Shown: piece by piece, positions 28,636 through 35,594 of the stretch
How positions within the stretch are numbered: position 1 is the stretch's first letter
Layout: every line of letters begins with the position of its first letter
DNA from: SG8-30 sp963695155
GTDB taxonomy: Bacteria; Pseudomonadota; Gammaproteobacteria; Steroidobacterales; Steroidobacteraceae
Length of the DNA stretch: 64,000 nt
Direction of reading: 5' to 3'
Assembly (NCBI GenBank): GCA_963695155.1
Contig: CAVOGD010000005.1
Location: 248,001-312,000 of the forward strand
The notes under the pieces: model-generated
The model's database searches: none
The model's input: the letters and a program-made list of their open reading frames with translations, nothing else
What the model was told of the DNA's origin: nothing
Made by a program: the position numbers and the translations under genes

Positions 28636-29581
28636 AGGACCGGTCGAGCCAGACTTCGAGTCCCTGCACGTTCAGCTCGACGTCGTCGTCGAGCAGGCGG
28701 TGCCGCTCGGCCGTGTCGCCCGCGTAGCCGTGTTCATCGAGCCACCCGCAGAGCGTCCCGAACATCGCCTCGCGCATGCGCGCGGCGCGTTGCGGCGCCG
28801 CGGCCAGCGAACGGCCCAGCGCGACGAATGCGTCCACGCCGCGCTTCAGGTCGCCGGCCAGCCGCTCGACGTCGCGCACCTCGCTGTAGTGGGTCAGGTA
28901 CATCGCGCGCGGCGCATAGCCGAGCAGCCGGTCGACCGACGCCTTGAGCGCCCCGGGGTCGAAGTGCACGGGCGTCGTGGTCGGCATGATGAACTCGCGG
29001 CCGTCCACGTCGAATTCGCGGTAGGAGATGCCGAAGGTGTCGCCCGGGAAGATGCGCCGCGTCTCGAGGTCCACGATGCAGTAGTGGTGCAGCGCGTGGC
29101 CGGGCGTGTGGATCAGCTCGAGCGGCCGCTTGCCCAGCATGATCCGCTCGCCGTCGCCGGGCACCAGCACCCGCTCCTCCGCGATGGGGACGATCTCCCC
29201 GTACAGCTCGCGATAGCGTTGTTCGCCGTACACGACGATCGACGCCGCGACCAGCCTGGCGGGATCGACCAGGTGGCGCGCGCCGCGCGGGTGCACGACG
29301 CAGCGCGCATTGGGCAGGTGGCGCATCAGCTCGCCCGCGCCGCCGGCATGGTCGAGGTGCACGTGCGTCGTCAGCACCCAGTCGACCTGCTCGCGGCCGA
29401 TGTCGCGCGCCGCGAGCGCAGCCAGCAGGTTGGGCACCGACAGCGTCGTGCCGGTGTCCACGAAGGCCGCGCGGCCGTGGTCCACGACCAGGTGGCTCGC
29501 GTCCAGGCGCGGCCGCACGTAGTCGGTATCCACGGCCGTGATGCCGTCGGCGAAGTCGGTGAGCTTGCTCTCGATGTTCAT
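28634..29581 (-). CDS. MBL-fold metallo-hydrolase
   Basis: A 315-residue metallo-beta-lactamase-fold protein. The metal motif HVHLDH is at residues 73-78, with further ligands expected in the HTPGHALHH segment, GDTFG and YLTHY. The overall layout (TDYVRPRLDASHLVVDHG lead, helical C-terminal third) resembles the glyoxalase II-like/hydrolase branch that is often annotated simply as MBL-fold hydrolase. The substrate is unknown. The stop codon lies at the edge of a palindromic repeat. ATG 29581 is the first sensible start; the open frame above it is a shadow of the DUF4097 gene. Confidence 0.85.
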   Translation of the reverse strand: MNIESKLTDFADGITAVDTDYVRPRLDASHLVVDHGRAAFVDTGTTLSVPNLLAALAARDIGREQVDWVLTTHVHLDHAGGAGELMRHLPNARCVVHPRGARHLVDPARLVAASIVVYGEQRYRELYGEIVPIAEERVLVPGDGERIMLGKRPLELIHTPGHALHHYCIVDLETRRIFPGDTFGISYREFDVDGREFIMPTTTPVHFDPGALKASVDRLLGYAPRAMYLTHYSEVRDVERLAGDLKRGVDAFVALGRSLAAAPQRAARMREAMFGTLCGWLDEHGYAGDTAERHRLLDDDVELNVQGLEVWLDRS

Positions 29582-29646
29582 GGCGTGGCGCCCCGGCCGA
29601 GGCGCAATACTAGGGGCCGGGGCGGCCGGACGCCAACGCGCGACGG

Positions 29647-30798
29647 TCAGTCCGCGAGCGCCGCCGCCGTCCTGAGCCTGATGGAACCGGAGCCCGTGTC
29701 GATCGAACCCCTGCCCGCGCCGTCGCCGAGGCGAACGATGCGCTCGCGCCCGTCGAGGCGCGTGACCTCGGCATCGGGCACGTCCACCACCACCCCGCCG
29801 GAGCCCGTGTCCGTGCGGATGGTCATCGCGGGCCACGCCGAGGCTTCGATGGCCACGCTGCCGGATCCCGTGTCGATCACCATCCGCTCGAGTCGCGACA
29901 GGTCGCCCGCCACGCGCACGCTGCCCGAACCCGTGTCCACCACCAGCTCCCTGGACTCCGACAGACCCTCGATCTGCACGCGGCCCGAGCCGGTGTCGGC
30001 GCGCACCGAACCCGCGAAGTTCCTCACGTTCACCGACCCGGAGCCCGTGTCGGCGACCAGATCGCCCTGGCTGTCCGCCACCCTGACGCTGCCGGACCCG
30101 GTGTCGGCGGTGATCCGGCACTTGCAGTTCGCGATGGCGACCGGCCCGCTGCCGGTATCCGCCCGCACCTCGCCCTCGTGGCTGGCGACCTCGACACGGC
30201 CGCTGCCCGTATCCAGCACCAGCCGGCCGCTGCCGCTGGACGAAACGGCGCGACCGCGACTGCCGTCCAGCGTCACGTCGCCGGCCACGCCTTCCGCCAC
30301 CGCGTCGCCGAACTTGTTGCGCACGGTCAGGCGCCCGCCCTCGGGTACGCGCACCACGACGTCCACGCGCACGCGTGCGCCCTCATCGGCGTCACCCGTG
30401 AGGCGGTGCCGCTCGCCCAGGTACCTGGTGTACATGCGTCCGCTCCACCAGCCGCTCGGCGCATCCTTCAGGTAGATTTTCGCGAAACGCGGGCCCGGGA
30501 ACTTCACCTGGAACAGCGAGGTGCCGCCGGAATCGCGGCTGCGGAATTCGATGGCGCCGGCCAATGCCTCCGCCTCGCCCGCCGTGCCGGCCTCGGCCAC
30601 CGCCTTGACGCTCACGTAGAACCCCGCGCCGTCGCCCCGCTCGACGCGTACGTCGCCGATCAGGTTGTCGACTTCGAGACCCGCCGCCGAGCCGTCCTTG
30701 TATTGCCAGGCGCGTGTCACCGTGGCGCTGGCGGCCTGTGCCGGCGTCGCGCCCAGCAGGGCGGCGACCGCCGCCAGTACGATTGCGATTCTGTTCAT
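29647..30798 (-). CDS. DUF4097-type secreted beta-repeat protein with nine DTGSG repeats
   Basis: A 383-residue exported protein. The signal peptide ends ATPAQA (about residue 23). The second half is a regular array of about 20-residue beta units, nine of which contain DTGSG (for example VRADTGSG, LVVDTGSG), as expected for a beta-solenoid of the DUF4097/adhesin-like type. It contains one Cys-x-Cys pair (NCKCR). It follows the ABC permease gene by 44 bases and belongs to the GntR/ABC operon. The function of DUF4097 proteins is not established. In this setting it may be an envelope component linked to the exporter or to stress sensing. Confidence 0.8.
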   Translation of the reverse strand: MNRIAIVLAAVAALLGATPAQAASATVTRAWQYKDGSAAGLEVDNLIGDVRVERGDGAGFYVSVKAVAEAGTAGEAEALAGAIEFRSRDSGGTSLFQVKFPGPRFAKIYLKDAPSGWWSGRMYTRYLGERHRLTGDADEGARVRVDVVVRVPEGGRLTVRNKFGDAVAEGVAGDVTLDGSRGRAVSSSGSGRLVLDTGSGRVEVASHEGEVRADTGSGPVAIANCKCRITADTGSGSVRVADSQGDLVADTGSGSVNVRNFAGSVRADTGSGRVQIEGLSESRELVVDTGSGSVRVAGDLSRLERMVIDTGSGSVAIEASAWPAMTIRTDTGSGGVVVDVPDAEVTRLDGRERIVRLGDGAGRGSIDTGSGSIRLRTAAALAD

Positions 30799-30842
30799 GG
30801 CTTGGTGACCTCCTGTCTCGCGGCCGGGCGGATCCCAAGCCG

Positions 30843-31931
30843 TCAGGTGTTTTCCTCCCGGTAGCGCCGGCCCCAGATCGCCACGGCGACCAGCGCTGCG
30901 GCACCCACCAGGCCGAGCAGCATGGCCGGCGACAACGCAAAATCCACCACCCGGCCCGCCAGCTCGGACGCGCCAGCCAGAGCGGCCTGTTCGTTGCCGT
31001 TCGCCTGCACGACCACGCCCGGCGCGTCGCTCGCATCGTTGACCATCGCCTTCATGGGTCCGAAGAAGCGATGCGACAGGAAATGCTGCACATGGCTGCT
31101 GCCGAGCGTGATTTTCTCCAGCATCACGACCGCCACCGGCGGCAGCGCCGCCCACAGGAACGGCGAGCGCGGCGCCCAGGCCGACACCACCAGCAGGTAC
31201 GCCACCAGCGGCGCGTACCAGAACACCGTCACGACGGCCAGCAGCCCGGACCCGCCCAGCGCCGTACCCAGCACGGCCGGCTGCCACAGCACCGACGCGT
31301 CGCCGCCGATCATCGCCACCTTGGCGCTGGCGCCTGCGCCCGCGATCAGCTGCGCCGCGATCGCCGCGACCACCGCGACGACGGGTATGACCACCGCCGC
31401 GGTGAAGAACTTGGCGAGCACGGTTTCCGCGTCCGACAAGGGCAGCGACTTCCAGAACAGCACGCTGCGGTCGCGGCGGTCCGAGTACAGCGCGTCCAGC
31501 GAGTAGAAGAAGGCGATGCTGCCCATGACGACGAACACCAGCATGGCCACGGCCGCGTAGAACAGGGCCACGATCTTCAGTTGCTTCGCCTCTGGCACCA
31601 TGCCCAGCGCCTCGGCCGGACCGACCACGCGCTTGCCGGGCTCCATGCGCTTCAGCGCCTCGAGCTTGTCGAGCGTCTCCTGGCGCTCCGCGTCGCTCCA
31701 GCCGCGCAATTCTCCCTCGCTGATGGCGCGCTGGATCTCGTCGATCTTCTCGTCGCTCAGCGGCTGACCGGCCGTGGCATTCGTGTGCGCCTGGTCCACG
31801 ACGATGTCGCCGATGAACAGGTAGCCGGTGACGGCGCCGAGCACCAGGATCGCGAGCAGGATGGCCGGCGCCATCCAGATGGCGCGGTGTTCCCAGACCT
31901 CGCGACGCACCAGCCAGGTGAAGCGGTTCAT
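30843..31931 (-). CDS. ABC-2 type transporter permease
   Basis: A 362-residue membrane protein. After a cytosolic lead (NRFTWLVRREVWEHRAIW) comes the first membrane helix. A large extracytoplasmic region (about 45-125) is rich in charged residues, followed by five or so helices. SLDALYSDRRDRSVLFWKSLPLSD is a family mark of ABC-2 exporters. Its ATG overlaps the stop of the ATPase gene (ATGA), so the two are translationally coupled. It probably pairs with the ATPase as an exporter; the substrate is unknown. Confidence 0.85.
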   Translation of the reverse strand: MNRFTWLVRREVWEHRAIWMAPAILLAILVLGAVTGYLFIGDIVVDQAHTNATAGQPLSDEKIDEIQRAISEGELRGWSDAERQETLDKLEALKRMEPGKRVVGPAEALGMVPEAKQLKIVALFYAAVAMLVFVVMGSIAFFYSLDALYSDRRDRSVLFWKSLPLSDAETVLAKFFTAAVVIPVVAVVAAIAAQLIAGAGASAKVAMIGGDASVLWQPAVLGTALGGSGLLAVVTVFWYAPLVAYLLVVSAWAPRSPFLWAALPPVAVVMLEKITLGSSHVQHFLSHRFFGPMKAMVNDASDAPGVVVQANGNEQAALAGASELAGRVVDFALSPAMLLGLVGAAALVAVAIWGRRYREENT

Positions 31932-32785
31932 GACTGGCCTCCCTGCATCAGCGCGACGAACAGGTCCGCCACCGACGGCACGCCCGTGTCGCCCAGCGCA
32001 TCGAGTTCGGCGCGCGACCGGCCTGCAAACAGCATGTGCACGCGTCCCAGCCCCCGGCGCACCGTGATCGGCCCGAGCGCCTGCGCCGCATCGACGCGAT
32101 CCGGCCTCACGGCCAGTTGCACGTAGCGCGTGGCCAGGTCTTCCATGGTCGCCTCGAGGACGATGCGCCCGTGGTTGATGAACATCAGGTCGGTGAGGAT
32201 GTGCTCGACCTCCTCGACCTGGTGGGTCGTGACCAGGATGGTGCGCTCGCCGTCGTAGTACTCGCTGAGCAGCGTCTCGTAGAACTGCTTGCGCATCAGG
32301 ATGTCGAGCCCCAGCGTGGGTTCGTCGAGCACCAGCAGCTTGGCGTCGATGGCGATCACCAGCGCCAGGTTGAGCTGCGTGACCATGCCCTTCGACAGTT
32401 CCTTGACCCGGCTCGTGCGCTTGATGTCGGTGCGCGCCAGGAACCGCTCGCAGGCGTCGCGGCGGAATCGCGGGTGCGTGGCGCCGACGAAGTCGATCAC
32501 CTGCTGCACCCGGATCCAGCGCGGCAGCACGGCCACGTCCGCGATGAAGCACACGTCCTGCATGATCTCGTGCCGCTGCCGGTACGGATCGCGGCCGAGC
32601 ACGGTCAGGCTGCCCTTGAAGCGGGCCAGCCCGAGGACGGCCTTGAGCGCCGTGGTCTTGCCGGCGCCGTTCGGGCCGATGAGACCGACGATCTTGCCCG
32701 CGCCGATCTTGAACGATACGTCGTCGAGCGCCTTCGTGTCGCCGTAGTGCTTGGAGAGGCCGGCGGCCTCGATCAGGTCAGCCAC
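31928..32785 (-). CDS. ABC transporter ATP-binding protein
   Basis: A 285-residue ATPase. Walker A GPNGAGKTT is at about 37-45, the signature LSKGM replaces the usual LSGGQ, Walker B is LLVLDEPTLGLD and the switch His is in VTTHQVEEVE. It is of the single-domain ABC-2 exporter type. I take GTG 32785 as the start because the family begins there and it overlaps the GntR stop by 8 bases (GTGGCTGA). An in-frame ATG at 32827 would lie inside the GntR gene. It forms an operon with the permease and DUF4097 genes. Confidence 0.93.
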   Translation of the reverse strand: MADLIEAAGLSKHYGDTKALDDVSFKIGAGKIVGLIGPNGAGKTTALKAVLGLARFKGSLTVLGRDPYRQRHEIMQDVCFIADVAVLPRWIRVQQVIDFVGATHPRFRRDACERFLARTDIKRTSRVKELSKGMVTQLNLALVIAIDAKLLVLDEPTLGLDILMRKQFYETLLSEYYDGERTILVTTHQVEEVEHILTDLMFINHGRIVLEATMEDLATRYVQLAVRPDRVDAAQALGPITVRRGLGRVHMLFAGRSRAELDALGDTGVPSVADLFVALMQGGQS

Positions 32786-33215
32786 CTTTGTTCTCCTCGC
32801 CCGTGTTGTCGACACGGGTCGGTGCAAGCTGGGTCGGCTCCGGGGCTGGCGCGTTGTGCGCCGCCTCGAGCAGCTCCTCGACGCTGAATCCGAGCCGCTG
32901 GATGCGCGCGCCGATCATGGGCCACTCGTCGTCCAGGAAGCGCTGCCGCTCGTCCTTCATCAGCGCGCGTCGCGCGCCTTCGCTGACGAACATGCCGCGG
33001 CCCCGCTTCTTCTCCACCAGCTGCTCCTCGACGAGCTGCTGGTAGCCCTTCAGGACGGTCAGCGGGTTGAGCCGGTACTCGGCGGCGACGCTGCGCACGG
33101 ATGGCAGCGGGTCCCCGTCCGCGAGGACACCCTCCAGGATCATGGCCACAACCCGGTCCCGCAGCTGGCGGTAGATGGGTTGGGTGTCGTTCCAGATCGT
33201 TTCCATGATGTGCAT
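32778..33215 (-). CDS. GntR-family regulator, YtrA-like
   Basis: A 145-residue regulator. The N-terminal winged helix runs PIYRQLRDRVVAMILEG, PSVRSVAAEYRLNPLTVLKGYQQL, then GRGMFV, the GntR pattern. The C-terminal region is short (about 60 residues), as in the YtrA subfamily, which typically controls an adjacent ABC transporter operon. Genes for the ATPase, permease and DUF4097 protein follow directly. It most likely represses its own operon. An alternative ATG lies three codons in (33206). An interrupted dyad is found upstream of the start. Confidence 0.92.
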   Translation of the reverse strand: MHIMETIWNDTQPIYRQLRDRVVAMILEGVLADGDPLPSVRSVAAEYRLNPLTVLKGYQQLVEEQLVEKKRGRGMFVSEGARRALMKDERQRFLDDEWPMIGARIQRLGFSVEELLEAAHNAPAPEPTQLAPTRVDNTGEENKGG

Positions 33216-33230
33216 CGCCGCTGGTTTGGC

Positions 33231-33253
33231 CTGCTACTGGACTACTTTAGCAG
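33231..33253 (-). promoter_or_regulatory. Candidate operator before the GntR gene
   Basis: CTGCTA and TAGCAG arms around an 11-base spacer, 16-38 bases before the GntR start codon. The place suits autoregulation by the encoded YtrA-type repressor. The arms are short, so this is tentative. Confidence 0.3.
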
Positions 33254-33293
33254 AACACTCTGTATTCAAAGCGATATTTCGGCAATTTCAGCC

Positions 33294-33587
33294 TCACCGC
33301 GGGATGTCGGCCCTTGCCTTGACCGCAGCGCCTCGCCGGGCCTGCGTGCGGGTCGCAAAGCGCTGGTCCCGCGCCGCCGGGCGGCTGGCCGTGACGACGA
33401 TCTCCGGCAGCGTGGCCTGGGCCAGCCTGTCGAGGCCGACCGGCGTCAGCTGCCCGACTTCGACCGTACCGCGCGGCGCGGCCGCCAGGTGCGCCTGGTC
33501 GACCACTACCGCCCCGAACGCCACTATCGCGACCGCGATGAGTCCGCTGAGGGCCTGTCTCGATGTATCTGCATAGCTCGTGAACAT
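33294..33587 (-). CDS. Small exported protein with EIVVTA core (copy 2)
   Basis: A 97-residue protein starting at ATG 33587 (MFTSYADTS), which has a good Shine-Dalgarno sequence (AGGAGA, 6 bases away). A signal-like or single membrane segment (LSGLIAVAIVAFGAVVV, about 12-28) is followed by a core that is identical over 31 residues to the neighbouring protein, from APRGTVEVGQLTP to LPEIVVTA. The C-terminus is basic and disordered-looking (RDQRFATRTQARRG). EIVVTA-R is similar to the start of the plug domain of TonB-dependent receptors, yet no barrel follows. I do not recognise a described function. It sits in tandem with its paralogue upstream of the GntR operon. Confidence 0.72.
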   Translation of the reverse strand: MFTSYADTSRQALSGLIAVAIVAFGAVVVDQAHLAAAPRGTVEVGQLTPVGLDRLAQATLPEIVVTASRPAARDQRFATRTQARRGAAVKARADIPR

Positions 33588-33627
33588 GATCTTCTCCTTG
33601 CCCAATCGCACGACGGTGCGGGGCTGA

Positions 33628-33888
33628 TCAGCCCTGCGCGCCGTCGTAGTTGGCGCCGCTGGCGCCCGCGAACTGCACGCTGCGCTGTGCCGTGACCACG
33701 ATCTCCGGCAGCGTGGCCTGGGCCAGCCTGTCGAGGCCGACCGGCGTCAACTGCCCGACTTCGACCGTACCGCGCGGCGCCGCTGCCACGTGCCCCTGGT
33801 CAATGGCCAGCGCCATGAAAGCCACCATCGCCATCGCCATAACCGCACTGATTGAGCGCCGCGTGTTCTGTGCAACCATCGTCAACAT
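33628..33888 (-). CDS. Small exported protein with EIVVTA core (copy 1)
   Basis: An 86-residue protein, ATG 33888 with an AGGAG ribosome site. The lead has a hydrophobic segment (ISAVMAMAMVAFMALAI, about 12-30), then IDQGHVAAAPRG. It shares the 31-residue core ending LPEIVVTA with copy 2. The short C-terminus (QRSVQFAGASGANYDGAQG) is unlike that of copy 2. DNA of the two cores is almost identical with an offset of about 301 bases, which indicates a recent tandem duplication. The gene is preceded by an AT-rich region with a strong palindrome (33979-34000). Confidence 0.72.
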   Translation of the reverse strand: MLTMVAQNTRRSISAVMAMAMVAFMALAIDQGHVAAAPRGTVEVGQLTPVGLDRLAQATLPEIVVTAQRSVQFAGASGANYDGAQG

Positions 33889-34433
33889 GACCGTCTCCTT
33901 GAATCCGTGGTCGCGCCCTCGGCCGACCTTGTTTCCCCACCCCAGAGCACCTACCTGATCTGGTGATGTGCTCCTCTGGTGTTGTAGTGAACTATAACAC
34001 TAACAAGATTGCAAGTCTTTTTTGACAGCCTGAAACGAAGATTCAAGAATAAAAGATTAAAAACAATGAGTTATGACGCTTTCCACCCCCGCCACGGAGC
34101 GACGTCTGGACTGCTGGAGCGTATTGCACGCTCTCTTTGCGCAAATTCGCGGCGCTCCGGCAGTGGACGGCGCCTGCGTCACGCGTGGCGGCCATCGCGG
34201 CGCCGCTCGGCCGCATGTCGTGGCAGTCACGGCGCGGCGATTGCCGACGCCCCCTGGCCGGGCCCGCGACTTCGCGTAGCGCCTGCAACGCTTGCGGCAC
34301 GGCGCGGTAATGCCCGCCCGCGCATGGCGCATCGGTAAGCCGCAGGGCGCGATCGGGAGCCGCTGCTAGAATTTGGGTCCGTTTGCGCGCCCCGCGCCGC
34401 GCCACCCGTTTCCCGACCAAAGAGAGCACTTTC
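33889..34433. other. 545-base intergenic region with an AT-rich core
   Basis: Divergent gap between the small exported protein and mdh. It contains the 22-base palindrome at 33979-34000, then an AT-rich stretch to about 34070, with TTGACA at 34024 on the plus strand but only a poor -10 match. From about 34080 to 34400 the sequence returns to high GC. Short open frames on both strands there lack coding character. I see no RNA gene. The mdh ribosome site (AGAGAG) is just before 34434. Confidence 0.5.
33979..34000. promoter_or_regulatory. 22-bp near-perfect palindrome (candidate operator)
   Basis: Half-sites GTGTTGTAGT and ACTATAACAC around a 2-base centre, differing from perfect symmetry at a single position. 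It lies 91 bases upstream of the first small exported protein gene. The size and GTGT...ACAC shape suit a dimeric regulator such as the GntR protein encoded at 32778-33215, but no direct link is visible. Confidence 0.55.
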
Positions 34434-35411
34434 ATGAAGAAGCCCGTCACCGTCACGATCACGGGCGCAGCCGGCAACATCGGCTATGCGCTTGCCTTCC
34501 GCGTCGCCTCAGGCCAGATGCTGGGACCGGACCAGCCGGTCAACCTGAACCTGCTGGAGATCACCCCGGCCCTGGGCGCGCTGAACGGCGTCGTCATGGA
34601 ACTGAACGACTGCGCTTTCCCGACGCTGCACCAGATCGTCGTGACGGACGACCCGCGGGTCGCGTTCAAGGACTGCGGCATCGGCTTGCTGGTCGGTGCG
34701 CGGCCGCGCGGCCCCGGCATGGAGCGCAAGGACCTGCTGCTGGCCAACGCGCAGATCTTCTCGGCCCAGGGCAAGGCGATCAACGAAGTCGCCAGCCGCG
34801 ACATCAAGGTGCTGGTGGTCGGCAACCCGGCCAACACCAACGCGCTGATCGCCGCGTCGAATGCGCCGGACATCGCCCGCGCCAGCTTCACGGCCATGAC
34901 CCGCCTCGACCACAACCGCGCCATCTCGCAGCTCGCCGCCAAGACCGGCGCGCACGTCACGGGCATCAAGGGCATGATCATCTGGGGCAACCACAGCGCC
35001 ACGCAGTACCCGGACATCGGCCACTGCACCGTGGGGGGCAAGCCCGCCAAGTCGCTGGTGGACGACGCCTGGTATCGCGAGCAGTTCATCCCGACCGTGC
35101 AACAGCGCGGCGCAGCGATCATCAAGGCGCGCGGCGCCTCGTCCGCGGCTTCGGCCGCTTCCGCCGCCATCGACCACGTTCACGACTGGGTGCTGGGGAC
35201 GCCGGCCGGCGACCGCGTCAGCATGGCGATTCCCTCGGACGGCAGCTACGGCATTCCGGAAGGAGTGATCTACTCCTATCCCGTGACCTGCAGCGGCGGC
35301 CGCCATGCGATCGTGCAGGGCCTGTCCATCGACGAGTTCAGCCGCGCGAAGATGGACGCCACGCACAAGGAACTGCTCGAGGAGCGCGACGGCGTCAAGG
35401 ACCTCCTCTAG
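34434..35411 (+). CDS. mdh: Malate dehydrogenase
   Basis: A 325-residue cytosolic NAD-dependent enzyme of the TCA cycle (malate to oxaloacetate and back). ATG 34434 (MKKPVTVTITGAAGNIGYAL) starts the Rossmann domain directly; upstream codons in frame are unlikely. VVVGNPANTNALIA, MTRLDHNRA and the catalytic-His segment IWGNHSATQYPD are all present, and length and motifs fit the 325-330 residue type-2 MDH group. It stands alone and ends with a strong intrinsic terminator. Confidence 0.96.
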   Translation: MKKPVTVTITGAAGNIGYALAFRVASGQMLGPDQPVNLNLLEITPALGALNGVVMELNDCAFPTLHQIVVTDDPRVAFKDCGIGLLVGARPRGPGMERKDLLLANAQIFSAQGKAINEVASRDIKVLVVGNPANTNALIAASNAPDIARASFTAMTRLDHNRAISQLAAKTGAHVTGIKGMIIWGNHSATQYPDIGHCTVGGKPAKSLVDDAWYREQFIPTVQQRGAAIIKARGASSAASAASAAIDHVHDWVLGTPAGDRVSMAIPSDGSYGIPEGVIYSYPVTCSGGRHAIVQGLSIDEFSRAKMDATHKELLEERDGVKDLL

Positions 35412-35431
35412 CCCGCCGGTCGCCGGGATGC

Positions 35432-35467
35432 AGCAGAAAGGCCGCCCCTGGGGGCGGCCTTTCTGCT
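35432..35467 (+). terminator. Intrinsic terminator of mdh
   Basis: A long perfect inverted repeat: AGCAGAAAGGCCGCCCC and its complement around a tiny loop, 20 bases after the mdh stop. The arms carry the A and T runs, so it can work in both directions. Confidence 0.88.
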
Positions 35468-35594
35468 GTGGGCAAAGCAACCGGAACCCGGCCGCCATCC
35501 GCCGTTGCCGACCTGGACCCGGTCCAAATACGCCGCGCCCCGCGGATCCCGCGACGATACACTCAGTCGCAAGCGGCCCCCGAGGAGTAGTGCG

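Noticed and set aside
34043..34480. Open frames between the small exported gene and mdh on both strands
   Set aside because: Arg/Ala-rich composition with no ribosome site or family features; considered non-coding.
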